Assembly (NCBI GenBank): GCA_037381915.1
Contig: JARRQJ010000001.1
Span: 1-64,000 of the forward strand
Length of the DNA: 64,000 nucleotides
Direction: 5' to 3'
DNA from: JARRQJ01 sp037381915
Lineage (GTDB): Bacteria > Pseudomonadota > Gammaproteobacteria > DRLM01
Under the pieces are notes generated by a model that did no database searches, was not told the origin of the DNA, and saw only the letters and a program-made list of their open reading frames with translations. Shown here in pieces: positions 37,272 through 45,556 of the stretch. The position numbers and the translations under genes are program-made. Numbering within the stretch: the first letter of the stretch is position 1; each line of letters starts with the position of its first letter.

Positions 37272-38987
37272 ATGAAACTGCAGATCGAGCAAGCCTATGT
37301 GGAGGCGATGATCGACGAATTTCCCGCGCTGGCCCACTTGAAAGGGCAGTTGCGACTGGGCAACAAGGTCGAGATCTCCTTCTCCCACTTGTCCGATCCC
37401 GAGCTGAACTTTCTCAAAGGCCTATATCAGCAGGCCGGGCCGGACATGCAGGCTCGTGCCGCCCAGTTGTCTACGCTGCAGCAGGCCTTGAACGACGACG
37501 GCATCAGATTCAATGCCCCGGATCTGGAAAGACTGTTACCGGCCATCGTGCGCTATCTGATCGCCGACGCCATACGCGGTTGGCTGTTCACCGCCAGTGT
37601 CGCCGCCAAGCCCCTACCCTATGTGATCACCCGCTTGGATTACATTCCGGATTCCAACGACGAGACGGGCAAGGTGCTTATTGAACTGAAGGCTAATGCC
37701 AAGGGCGCGCTGATTACTGCTACCCTGCGGATCACCGCCAGCGACATCGAGGACAAATCCGTCGGCGAGATCTTCGCCGCCAAGGGTTTTTTGAAGGAGA
37801 CCCCGGAACTCATCCGGGCCTACGATGAGGCTGCGGAACGCTATTTCGACTGGCGCGCCCGCTACGGGGCACAGTTTTCCGCGCAGGGGACCGGTTTTTA
37901 TGCGGAAGATCCCAACGCGTCCCACCGCAATACCGATTGGTCGCGCAAGGATGTGGTGGTGCTGTCCAGCGGCGGCGGCACTGCGCGCCTGGTCAACGAC
38001 GAGAGCATCCTCAGTTCCCGTGCCCTGACCCTGGACCTGCCCGGCGACATCCTCGCCCCCTACCTGAACAAGGCCGCCAAGAGCAACCGTTTTGACGCCG
38101 AAGAGGAGGTGAAGGAGATTCGGGCTGCGATCCCCACGGGCCTGTTCACACGCATCCCGATCCATGCCTACATTTTCATGTTCCACCTGGAGCTGCATCA
38201 TTACCTGTGGGTACACGTGGACCACATGACGCCCTACCGCTATCAGCCGGAGCTGAAACGCAAGCTGGTTCTGCCCGACGAGCAGACCGATCTCATCGAC
38301 ATCCTCACCGCCGAGATGGACGTGTTGATGGACGATATTGTGGCCGGCAAGTCCGGCGGCACCACGGTGCTGTGCGCCGGTCCCGCGGGGGTGGGCAAGA
38401 CCCTGACCGCCGAGGTCTACTCCGAAATCATCCAGCGTCCCTTGTACCGGGTGCATTCCGGACAACTGGGACTCAGCGTCGCCGCCATGGAGACCGCGCT
38501 CAAGGAGGTGCTGACGCGCGCTCAGCGCTGGGGCGCTGTTATGCTCATCGACGAGGCGGACGTCTACATCAAACGGCGGGACGATGACATGACCATGAAT
38601 GCGGTGGTCGGCGTGTTTCTGCGGGTGCTGGAATACTTCAACGGTCTGCTGTTCCTCACCACCAACCGCGTGGACGATATCGACGAGGCCATCGTCTCCC
38701 GCTGTATCGCCATGATCAAGTTCTATCCGCCAGACAGCGAGGCGCGGCGCAAGATCTGGAAGGTGATGACCGAGCAGTTCGCCCTGGATGTGGGCGAGGG
38801 CGTCATCGCGGAATTGGCGGTGGCCTTTCCGGCGGCTACGGGAAGAGACATCAAGGGGTTGGCCAAACTAACGGCCAAGTTCTGCAACCAGAAGGGTATC
38901 AAGCCCAGCATTGCGGCCTTCAAGCGCTGTTCCATTTTTCGCGGCATGGAGCTTGGGGAGGCGCTGGAGGAAAACATATCGGTATGA
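37272..38987 (+). CDS. AAA+ ATPase of unknown function
   Basis: A 571-residue protein. The N-terminal 330 residues are not recognised and include an alpha/beta region with ALTLDLPGDILAPYLNKA. The C-terminal AAA+ module has Walker A GPAGVGKT (371-378), Walker B VMLIDEAD near 425, sensor-1 TTN and an arginine-finger-like SRC. The AAA part resembles protein-remodelling ATPases more than DNA helicases. A GGAG site precedes ATG 37272. Two very small genes follow, the first overlapping the stop by four bases, suggesting partner proteins. In this setting a chaperone for a metalloenzyme such as nitrogenase is conceivable but unproved. Confidence 0.85.
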   Translation: MKLQIEQAYVEAMIDEFPALAHLKGQLRLGNKVEISFSHLSDPELNFLKGLYQQAGPDMQARAAQLSTLQQALNDDGIRFNAPDLERLLPAIVRYLIADAIRGWLFTASVAAKPLPYVITRLDYIPDSNDETGKVLIELKANAKGALITATLRITASDIEDKSVGEIFAAKGFLKETPELIRAYDEAAERYFDWRARYGAQFSAQGTGFYAEDPNASHRNTDWSRKDVVVLSSGGGTARLVNDESILSSRALTLDLPGDILAPYLNKAAKSNRFDAEEEVKEIRAAIPTGLFTRIPIHAYIFMFHLELHHYLWVHVDHMTPYRYQPELKRKLVLPDEQTDLIDILTAEMDVLMDDIVAGKSGGTTVLCAGPAGVGKTLTAEVYSEIIQRPLYRVHSGQLGLSVAAMETALKEVLTRAQRWGAVMLIDEADVYIKRRDDDMTMNAVVGVFLRVLEYFNGLLFLTTNRVDDIDEAIVSRCIAMIKFYPPDSEARRKIWKVMTEQFALDVGEGVIAELAVAFPAATGRDIKGLAKLTAKFCNQKGIKPSIAAFKRCSIFRGMELGEALEENISV

Positions 38988-39295
38988 ACAGTCAGCAGGA
39001 GGTCCACATGGCCGCAAGTTTCAAATTCATCGGTAATCACGCTCACCTGGCCTCGCAAGACGAGATCGCCCAAGGCATCTCCGCGGCCATGGAGGTGTTT
39101 TCCCAATACAATGCCGAGCCCCTGGCGTGCGCGGCGGCGAACGACAAGCTGGATCGAGACGAACTACTCAGCCGCGAAGAGGCGGAATTGTACGTGATCT
39201 GGGAGACTGCCGACGATAAGGCGTTCCGCGCCATTACCGTCGGCTGGCTGGTGCGCGATATCGACATTCGCCTGGCATTGGACCCGCCTGTTTAG
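38984..39295 (+). CDS. Small unknown protein coupled to the AAA+ ATPase
   Basis: A 103-residue protein from ATG 38984 (95 residues if ATG 39008 is used). Not recognised. The start overlaps the ATPase stop (ATGA), which implies translational coupling and probably a shared complex. Sequence is acidic, mixed alpha/beta, with FKFIGNHAHLASQDEIAQGI and TVGWLVRDIDIRLALD. One cysteine only, so metal binding is unlikely. Confidence 0.78.
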   Translation: MNSQQEVHMAASFKFIGNHAHLASQDEIAQGISAAMEVFSQYNAEPLACAAANDKLDRDELLSREEAELYVIWETADDKAFRAITVGWLVRDIDIRLALDPPV

Positions 39296-39317
39296 AACGG
39301 CTAAGGGGAAAGCCACC

Positions 39318-39485
39318 ATGACGGTAGAACAAGTGATCGCAGCCCTGCACGGCATGCCGCCACAGGCGGTGGTGCTGATGGAAGGCGATGCCGGTTATTC
39401 CCTGATCGCGGGCATGACGCTCGAGGAAAACAGCAACGGCATGCCCGACGAGGTGATTCTGTTTCCATCCCTGGAGGATGATTAG
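39318..39485 (+). CDS. Very small acidic unknown protein, 55 residues
   Basis: ATG 39318, preceded by AAGGGGAAA, opens a 55-codon frame that ends at TAG 39485. The peptide begins MTVEQVIAAL, carries VVLMEGDAGYSLIAGM and ends with an acidic SLEDD. It fills the gap between its neighbours with normal spacing (22 bp and 48 bp) and normal codon bias. Function unknown; it may be part of the AAA+ unit. Confidence 0.7.
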   Translation: MTVEQVIAALHGMPPQAVVLMEGDAGYSLIAGMTLEENSNGMPDEVILFPSLEDD

Positions 39486-39533
39486 CAGGCCCGCCTGCTC
39501 CGACTCATTCGAAAACGCTCGCGAAAGACCACC

Positions 39534-40148
39534 ATGAAACTCTATATGACACCGGGTTCCTGTTCGACCGGTATCCACATCCTCCTCGAGGAACTGGAGC
39601 TGCCCTTCGAGGCTTATATTGTGAACCTGCCGGCGGGAGATCAGTACCTGCCCGACTATGTGGCCATCAACCCCAAGTCCACCATCCCGACCCTGGTGCG
39701 GGATGACGGTGCTGCCCTCACCGAGTTTGGTGCCATCGCGTATTGGTTGGCGCGCGCCTATCCCAAGGCGCGGCTGATGCCGGGGGATGTGAAGGGGGAC
39801 AGCCTGGTCATCGAGACCATGGACTTTGTGGTGGGCACCATCCACGGTCAGGGTTTCACGCGCATCTTTACCACCACCAATTTCACGCCCCACGAGGCCG
39901 ATCACCCGGCGGTGGAGGCCCGTGGCCGCGACATCGTCGCCAAGGCCTTTGCCGTCATGGACCAGCAGTTGAAGGCCGGGGAATACGTGGCCGGCGGTTT
40001 CTCCATCGCCGATGCGGCGTTGTTCTACGTGGAATTCTGGGCGGACAAGACCAGGATCGAGTTGCCACCCAACTGCCTCGCCCACTACCAACGCATGCTG
40101 ACGCGCCCGGCGGTGCAGCAAGTATTGCGCGAAGAGGGTTACCGTTGA
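39534..40148 (+). CDS. Glutathione S-transferase family protein
   Basis: A 204-residue two-domain GST: a thioredoxin-like N-terminal domain with the SCSTG catalytic-loop region (residues 9-13) and the cis-proline segment KSTIPTLV, then an all-helical domain with GGFSIADAALFYVEFWA. This looks like a beta-class-type bacterial GST. GSTs have been noted in nif clusters of other bacteria; here it lies between the AAA+ unit and selO. The substrate is unknown. Confidence 0.88.
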   Translation: MKLYMTPGSCSTGIHILLEELELPFEAYIVNLPAGDQYLPDYVAINPKSTIPTLVRDDGAALTEFGAIAYWLARAYPKARLMPGDVKGDSLVIETMDFVVGTIHGQGFTRIFTTTNFTPHEADHPAVEARGRDIVAKAFAVMDQQLKAGEYVAGGFSIADAALFYVEFWADKTRIELPPNCLAHYQRMLTRPAVQQVLREEGYR

Positions 40149-40202
40149 TATGCGCAGTATCTCCGGGTTTGGACGATGCAACTTGACGCGGGAAGCCATG
40201 CC

Positions 40203-41714
40203 ATGACCGGCCATGCTCATGCCGTGACGAAGTCCCACGGTGATCCGCCACTTGATTCGAGTTATGCGCGATTGGGCGCGCCCTATCACACACGGGTCGA
40301 TCCCACGCCGTTGCCCGCACCGAGGATGGTTCACTTCAATAGCGAGCTGGGTGCCGAATTGGGCATCGACGTTGGCGAGGAGGCAGTGGCGCGGCTCACG
40401 CCCATCCTGGCCGGCAATCAAGCTTGGCCGGATTATGCCCCCCTGGCCTCGGTATATGGGGGACACCAGTTCGGTGCCTGGGTTCCCCGGCTTGGTGACG
40501 GCAGGGCCCTGCTGATCGCGGAAATACGCGCGCTCCATGGCGGTCGCGCGGAACTGCAACTCAAGGGGTCCGGGCAAACACCTTACTCCCGCGGCTCGGA
40601 CGGTCGCGCGGTCCTGCGTTCTTCAATCCGTGAATACCTGTGTTCCGAGGCCATGTATGCCCTGGGCATCCCCACCACCCGTTGTCTGAGCCTGGTGGCT
40701 TCGCCCCAGCCGGTGCTGCGAGAGACGACAGAGAGCGCGGCGGTGGTGTGCCGGGCGGCACCCAGCTTTGTGCGCTTCGGGCATTTCGAATATTTTTACC
40801 ACGGGGATCACCATCAATACCTCGGCCCCCTGGCTGACCACGTTATCGACGGGCACTTTCCCCATCTGAGCGGCCGCGCGGACCGCTACGCCGCTTGGCT
40901 CAAGGAGGTGGTCGAGCGCACCGCACGGCTGATGGCCCAGTGGCAAAGCGTGGGTTTCTGCCACGGCGTGATGAACACCGATAATTTTTCGATCCTCGGA
41001 CTAACCCTGGATTACGGCCCCTTCGGCTTTATGGACGCCTTTCGCCTGCATCACGTCTGCAATCATTCCGATTATGAGGGGCGTTACGCCTACGCCGCTC
41101 AGCCGGAGATCGGCCAGTGGAACTGTTCGCGGCTGTTGCAGGCCACGCTGCCGCTGTTGGCGCCTCGTCAGGAAGAGTCAGCGCAAATCGCTACGGACAT
41201 CTATGAGGGCTATGCGCCTGCCTTTTCCCGGGAGGCGCTGCGCTGCTGGACACAAAAACTGGGTTTCGGCGAAGTGCGGGACGGCGACGCCGAACTGGTC
41301 GGCCGATTCCTCACGCTGCTGCAGCGCGGCAAACTGGATTTTACCCGCAGCTTCCGCCGCCTCGCCGAGATCCGCAAGGACGAAGATCGGCCGGCGGCCG
41401 GCATGCGTGAAGAGAGGTTGGATGTGGAGGCCTTCGATGCCTGGGTGAACGATTATCGCGTCCGCCTGCAGGCAGAGGGCAACGGTGACGACGCCGCGCG
41501 GGCCCGCCGCATGAACCGGGTTAACCCCAAGTACGTACTGCGCAATCACCTGGCCCAAGGCGCCGTCGCCAAGGCCGAGGCGGGCGACACCGGGGAGATC
41601 GCCACCCTGCTGCAGGTGCTGAGCCGTCCCTACGATGAGCAGCCCGGCATGGAGGCCTATGCCGCCGAACCGTCCGCCGAGCTGCGGCATATCGAAGTCG
41701 GTTGTTCGTCATGA
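40203..41714 (+). CDS. selO: Protein adenylyltransferase SelO (YdiU)
   Basis: Pseudokinase-fold enzyme that transfers AMP to Ser/Thr/Tyr of target proteins; E. coli SelO is known to modify redox-related proteins, including a glutaredoxin. About 503 residues from ATG 40203 (an earlier in-frame ATG is at 40176). Visible motifs: YGGHQFGAWVPRLGDGRA, ELQLKGSGQTPYSRGSDGRA, CHGVMNTDNFSILGLTLDYG, and the C-terminal redox cysteine in the final CSS. Its presence among Fe-S and thiol genes with presumed NifA control is notable. Confidence 0.95.
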   Translation: MTGHAHAVTKSHGDPPLDSSYARLGAPYHTRVDPTPLPAPRMVHFNSELGAELGIDVGEEAVARLTPILAGNQAWPDYAPLASVYGGHQFGAWVPRLGDGRALLIAEIRALHGGRAELQLKGSGQTPYSRGSDGRAVLRSSIREYLCSEAMYALGIPTTRCLSLVASPQPVLRETTESAAVVCRAAPSFVRFGHFEYFYHGDHHQYLGPLADHVIDGHFPHLSGRADRYAAWLKEVVERTARLMAQWQSVGFCHGVMNTDNFSILGLTLDYGPFGFMDAFRLHHVCNHSDYEGRYAYAAQPEIGQWNCSRLLQATLPLLAPRQEESAQIATDIYEGYAPAFSREALRCWTQKLGFGEVRDGDAELVGRFLTLLQRGKLDFTRSFRRLAEIRKDEDRPAAGMREERLDVEAFDAWVNDYRVRLQAEGNGDDAARARRMNRVNPKYVLRNHLAQGAVAKAEAGDTGEIATLLQVLSRPYDEQPGMEAYAAEPSAELRHIEVGCSS

Positions 41715-41793
41715 CGACGGAAGATTCGTGCGGGGCCGGAGACGGCGGCGATTTCACGCCCTATTCATTCCATCCATCAACAGGAGTATTGCC

Positions 41794-42102
41794 ATGAAGA
41801 CATTGATCAAGACCACCGCAGATGGCCGCAAAGTAGAGGTCATCGGGCAAACCGTTTGCCTAGACGGCAAGCAGGAGGCCACCGACCTGGTGTCCGTCAG
41901 GGAACACCCAAATCGGGCGGCTATCCTGCAAGCCGTTCCCGACGCCACCCACATGGCCGGCCGGTTGCCCTTGACGGCGGAACAGGCCGCGATCGCCCAG
42001 GCCGCACTGGACGAAGCCAGGCAAGCCTATCAGAACAGTCCGACCGGCATCTCCGAGCGTATCCGCCTGTCGATCAGGGATGCCTTATCGAAACTCGATT
42101 GA
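41794..42102 (+). CDS. Unknown small protein, 102 residues
   Basis: ATG 41794 with CAGGAG upstream gives 102 residues. Beta-rich start (MKTLIKTTADGRKVEVIG) and a helical C-terminal half (EQAAIAQAALDEARQAYQ). A single cysteine and no membrane segment. Not recognised. It is the last gene of the plus-strand block and converges with the minus-strand gene at 42168. Confidence 0.78.
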   Translation: MKTLIKTTADGRKVEVIGQTVCLDGKQEATDLVSVREHPNRAAILQAVPDATHMAGRLPLTAEQAAIAQAALDEARQAYQNSPTGISERIRLSIRDALSKLD

Positions 42103-42167
42103 GCTTCGCGCGGGGACTGCCTGATCCCCGCGCGGCTGAGGTCTCGCTCGCTGGCGGGCGATGTGAG

Positions 42168-42758
42168 CTATACCGGGCGGTTTTCTCCCGGATCGCGCAC
42201 CGGCCCCATGAGAGCCAGGCCTTCTTCGTAGCTGATGGCGGGAAAGGTGTCGGAAAAGCTCAAGGCCTTGTCGGCCACCTTGTCCACCTTACCCGCCGTA
42301 TTCAGACGCTTGAGGTCGTTACGCTCCAGATAGAGCAATTCCAGCATTTCGTTGTACACCGTCGCTTCGCTGATGGGCAGGATGTAGAAGGTGGCGCCGT
42401 TACAGGCGACCTGATAACGCTTACTCAAATCGATATTGTCGCAGAACAGGAAATACTTGCCCTCGGGGATCAAGACGCCCTCCAGTGCCTCCGCCAGGAG
42501 TTCGAGGTATTCGAAGGAAAGCAGAAACGCGGTCAGAAAACCAAGGCCCGCTTCCCCTTCCTGGGCGATAGCGATCACTTGGTCGGCGGTGATTTCCGGC
42601 GGCCGGGCCTCGTCGGCGAGCTGCGGCGAAAACTTGATGGCGATTTCGCCGCGGAAGCCAAAACGGCCGGGGATACCGGTAGCCCCCTTGAATACCGGGT
42701 TGAACAGTCTGTTCTCCGCTTCGAGCTGTTTGAAGGCGGTTTGATCGAGGGTGGTCAT
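42168..42758 (-). CDS. Unknown protein, 196 residues
   Basis: ATG 42758 follows a run of purines and starts MTTLDQTAFKQLEAENRLF. The product is soluble with alternating helices and strands (FGFRGEIAIKFSPQLADEA, FLTAFLLSFEYLELLAEALE, YQVACNGATFYILPISEATV). Not recognised. It is the last gene of the Rieske / Fe-S operon and so probably under the same sigma54 promoter at 44670. Confidence 0.8.
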   Translation of the reverse strand: MTTLDQTAFKQLEAENRLFNPVFKGATGIPGRFGFRGEIAIKFSPQLADEARPPEITADQVIAIAQEGEAGLGFLTAFLLSFEYLELLAEALEGVLIPEGKYFLFCDNIDLSKRYQVACNGATFYILPISEATVYNEMLELLYLERNDLKRLNTAGKVDKVADKALSFSDTFPAISYEEGLALMGPVRDPGENRPV

Positions 42759-42828
42759 GACGCATATCTCCATTGGGGTTGATTGAAATCCGAACTGATG
42801 GTACTGGGGCAGGTGGCCGGTATGGGTT

Positions 42829-43158
42829 TCATGCGCTCGCCTCCGGGGAGGGCGCGACATCCACCTCCACCATGCCGTTCTCGATGCGCAGCGGATATTC
42901 GCTCAGGGCGCAGTCCTGGGGTTGAAGACCGCGGCCGCTCTTGGCATCGAATACCCAGTGGTGCACGGGGCAGACCACGATCCGCCCGTTGAATTGTCCG
43001 TGTTTCAGCGGCACCTGCTGATGGGGGCAAATGCCGTGGTAGGCCTTCACTTCCTCGCCCTCGGGCCAGATCACGAGTACCTCCCTGCCTTCCACGACGA
43101 AGCTGGCCATTTCCCCTTCCAGCAGATTTCTTTGTTTGCAAAGCGTGGTGTAAGCCAT
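42829..43158 (-). CDS. Rieske-type [2Fe-2S] ferredoxin
   Basis: A 109-residue soluble Rieske protein with the complete ligand set C44-x-H46 and C63-x2-H66 (GICPHQQVPL ... VVCPVHHWVFDAKSG). No membrane anchor, so it resembles oxygenase-type ferredoxins that carry electrons in the cytoplasm. GGGGGAA precedes ATG 43158. It sits 51 bp after the two-cluster Fe-S protein gene, a likely electron-transfer partner. Confidence 0.93.
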   Translation of the reverse strand: MAYTTLCKQRNLLEGEMASFVVEGREVLVIWPEGEEVKAYHGICPHQQVPLKHGQFNGRIVVCPVHHWVFDAKSGRGLQPQDCALSEYPLRIENGMVEVDVAPSPEASA

Positions 43159-43209
43159 GTTCTATTCCCCCCTCAACATGCATCCGTTCGCCATGAGCCA
43201 CCGCGTCCG

Positions 43210-44553
43210 TTATCTCGCCAGCGCCTTGCGCAGCACCTGGGCGAGATGCACGCTGCCGCGTTGTGCGCCGTCGCGGATCTGATGGCGGCAGCTGGTGCCA
43301 TTGGCGATCAGCAGCGTGGCCGCGGCCGCCTGCCTGACTTGTGGCAACAGGGCGAGTTCCGCCATCTGCATCGACGCGTCGTAGTGTTCGGCCTCCAGGC
43401 CGAAGGCACCGGCCATACCGCAGCAACTCGCCTCGATGAACTCCACTTGCAGGTCTGGTATCAGCTTCAACACCTTGCGCATCGCCTTCATGGCGCCGAA
43501 GGCCTTCTGATGGCAATGGCCGTGCACCATGGCCTGGGTCGCGGGCAGCGGTTTCAACTTCAGGTCGAGGCGCTTGCCGTCATGCTCGCGCGCCAGGAAC
43601 TCCTCCAGCAGCAGCGCCGCCTTGGCCAGCTTCCCGGCCCGCTCGTCCAGGCCCAGGGAGTGGTACTCGTCCCGCAGCATGAGCAGACACGAGGGTTCCA
43701 GGCCAATGACGGGCAGGCCGCGTTCCACGTAGGGCCATAAGCTGTCGAGCATGCGCCGTGCCTCTTCCCGCGCTTCGTCAACCTGCCCGGTGGAAAGAAA
43801 TGTCCGTCCGCAGCACAGCGGCCGATCGCCAGTTACAGGGCGCGCGAGATGCACCCGGTAACCTGCCGCCTGCAGCACGGCGAGCGCCGCTTCGGCGCTG
43901 TCGGTGTCGAAATGATTGGAGAAGGTATCCACTAACAACACCACTTCCCGGCCGTCCCCGGCGCCACCCGTCTCCGCGGGCGCCGCCGACAGGAAACTGC
44001 GCGCGGCGACACGGGGCAACGAACGCCGCGCGGCGATGCCCAACAGCCGTTCCCCCAACCTTGCCAGCAGTGGGATGCGTCCGCGCAAGGCGTTCAATGC
44101 ATTCAGGCGCCTGAAACGTTCGATATGGCGCGGCAGGTTTCCCAGCAGCCGCTCCCGCAACGGCGCGCCGCCGGACGAGCGCCAGCGCTGGGCCAGGGCT
44201 TCGGTCCGCATTAACGCCATGTCGACGCCGTTGGGGCATTCGCGCTTGCAGCCCTTGCAGCCAACGCACAGCTCCAGCGCCGCTTGCAGTTCGTCGCCGC
44301 TGAACGGCTGCGGACCGTATTCGCCGTCGAGGGCCGCCCTCAGGGTCGCGGCGCGATGCTGGGTCGAATGCCGGGCGTCCTGGGTGATGCGAAAACTCGG
44401 GCACATCACACCTTTGTCGTTGCGCTGGCACTGGCGGTTGCCGATACACACTGCCGCGGCCTTGCCGAAGGCGCCGCCCGCGGCCGGCACGTGGGCATAG
44501 GCGTCTCCAGCGCCGTAACTGTCGTAGGCTGACCAATCGAGTCGGGGTTTCAC
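43210..44553 (-). CDS. (Fe-S)-binding oxidoreductase with CCG domains (HdrD/GlpC-like)
   Basis: A 447-residue protein like the Fe-S half of FAD-linked oxidases such as D-lactate dehydrogenase. N-terminal cluster ligands are C36, C42 and C51-P; a second group is C96-x2-C99-x2-C102-x3-C106-P. Two cysteine-rich CCG-type motifs follow (PLCCGRTFLS, SCCGMAGAFG). The FAD-binding half is missing, so a separate partner is needed. GTG 44553 with GGAG seven bases upstream is preferred: the longer open frame to 44703 starts before the predicted sigma54 transcript and looks non-coding. First gene of an operon with the Rieske ferredoxin. Confidence 0.87.
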   Translation of the reverse strand: MKPRLDWSAYDSYGAGDAYAHVPAAGGAFGKAAAVCIGNRQCQRNDKGVMCPSFRITQDARHSTQHRAATLRAALDGEYGPQPFSGDELQAALELCVGCKGCKRECPNGVDMALMRTEALAQRWRSSGGAPLRERLLGNLPRHIERFRRLNALNALRGRIPLLARLGERLLGIAARRSLPRVAARSFLSAAPAETGGAGDGREVVLLVDTFSNHFDTDSAEAALAVLQAAGYRVHLARPVTGDRPLCCGRTFLSTGQVDEAREEARRMLDSLWPYVERGLPVIGLEPSCLLMLRDEYHSLGLDERAGKLAKAALLLEEFLAREHDGKRLDLKLKPLPATQAMVHGHCHQKAFGAMKAMRKVLKLIPDLQVEFIEASCCGMAGAFGLEAEHYDASMQMAELALLPQVRQAAAATLLIANGTSCRHQIRDGAQRGSVHLAQVLRKALAR

Positions 44554-44669
44554 GTTATCGCTCCGCTGCAAACCGCTCTCGAGCGCCGCACCGCCCTCGC
44601 ATTTAACCGTGGCGGGCGGTGCGGCGACCAGGGACTGCCTTGCATGACTACCATTACCTGCCGTATACA

Positions 44670-44688
44670 AGGCAAGAGCGATGCCAGC
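44670..44688 (-). promoter_or_regulatory. Sigma54 promoter of the Fe-S protein / Rieske operon
   Basis: Minus strand CGCTGGCATCGCTCTTGCC: GG-N10-GC with near-consensus TGGCA and TTGC blocks. It is almost the same as the promoter at 35057 (shared GCTGGCATCG). Transcription would begin near 44660, about 110 bp from the activator site. Confidence 0.78.
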
Positions 44689-44763
44689 GGCGCTTATGCG
44701 CATAACGATTTGGAATTATGACTGATTTTTTAGATGGCAGTGTTTGGGCGTGGTGCGAAATGA

Positions 44764-44779
44764 TGTCACAATTGCGACA
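44764..44779. promoter_or_regulatory. NifA-type upstream activator sequence
   Basis: TGTCACAATTGCGACA (minus strand TGTCGCAATTGTGACA) fits TGT-N10-ACA and differs from the 35140 site at only two positions when read on that strand. It is centred about 111 bp upstream of the predicted minus-strand start. Confidence 0.75.
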
Positions 44780-44879
44780 AGAGCCGACACGGTGGAATGA
44801 TTAGCGACGATTCGCGCCGGCCGGCGTATTTCATCCTTGCGACTTTCCAGTCATAGACCAAGTCCGGCGGGCTGAGTTT

Positions 44880-45323
44880 GGTGGTCGGCGCCGCCATGCT
44901 GTGCTACGTGACCCCCAAGGAACACCTAGGTCTGCCTGGCAGGGATTACGTCAAGGTGAGCATTATGACCTCTAAAATCGCGGCCCGCGTCGCCGATCTC
45001 GCAAAGGGTCATCCCGGCGCGCAAATCCGCGACAACGCCTCGACCAAGGCGCGCTTCGATTCCCGTTGTGAGGATCAATTCAATCTCGGCCTAGATCCGG
45101 ACCGCACCCGGGAATACCACCACGCACCCTGCCCAAGGACTCCGCCAAGGTGGCCCACTTCTGTTTCATGCGCGGTCCGCGTTTCTGTTGCATGAAGATC
45201 CCCAGGACGTGCGTGACTATGTCGCCTCGCAGGGCCTGTTCGAGGAAAAGGCCTTAATCAAGGGCGAAGGCCACGGCCGATGAATTCTTGGAGCAAGGTG
45301 TGGAGCTATATAAGAGGCTCTAA
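44880..45323 (+). pseudogene. Degenerate 3' fragment of thiC
   Basis: Matches the last 450 bp or so of the intact thiC (about 32690-33135) in the same orientation, by eye at roughly four of five bases. It begins in mid-gene (near AMLCYVTPKEHLGLP), has single-base indels after REYHHA and again after the cysteine motif, and one iron-sulfur ligand has become arginine (C-x2-R in place of C-x2-C). It cannot make a working enzyme. It marks the right-hand side of the NifA-type block, whose left side abuts intact thiC. Confidence 0.92.
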
Positions 45324-45556
45324 GAAGAAAGTCGACGGGGTTATGGCGCTTGACAATTACCGTGAGCCGGCGGATTCGGTTGCAGTGTGACCGTTATCCA
45401 AAAATGCGCCCGGCGTTTGTTCTTGGATAGGCGAAATAAGTATCGAAGTAATTGTTCTGGATCAGCGATTGCGGTTTCTTCGCAAACCTGTAACGGCGCG
45501 TCTAGGCAACGGTCGGCAAGACGGCGAGAGCGGGGCGTGCGTGAAACGCATCGCCA

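Noticed and set aside
39234..40577. 447-codon minus-strand frame opposite GST and the selO start
   Set aside because: It runs against two clearly recognisable proteins.
41703..41714. Selenocysteine in SelO
   Set aside because: The redox residue is a normal cysteine codon in the final CSS; no in-frame TGA.
44554..44703. 50-codon N-terminal extension of the Fe-S protein
   Set aside because: It would start upstream of the predicted sigma54 transcription start and lacks conserved sequence; GTG 44553 has a proper ribosome site.
44735..44750. GG-N10-GC on the plus strand (TGGCAGTGTTTGGGC)
   Set aside because: Wrong order relative to the activator site, no gene downstream except the thiC fragment, and poor -12 block.
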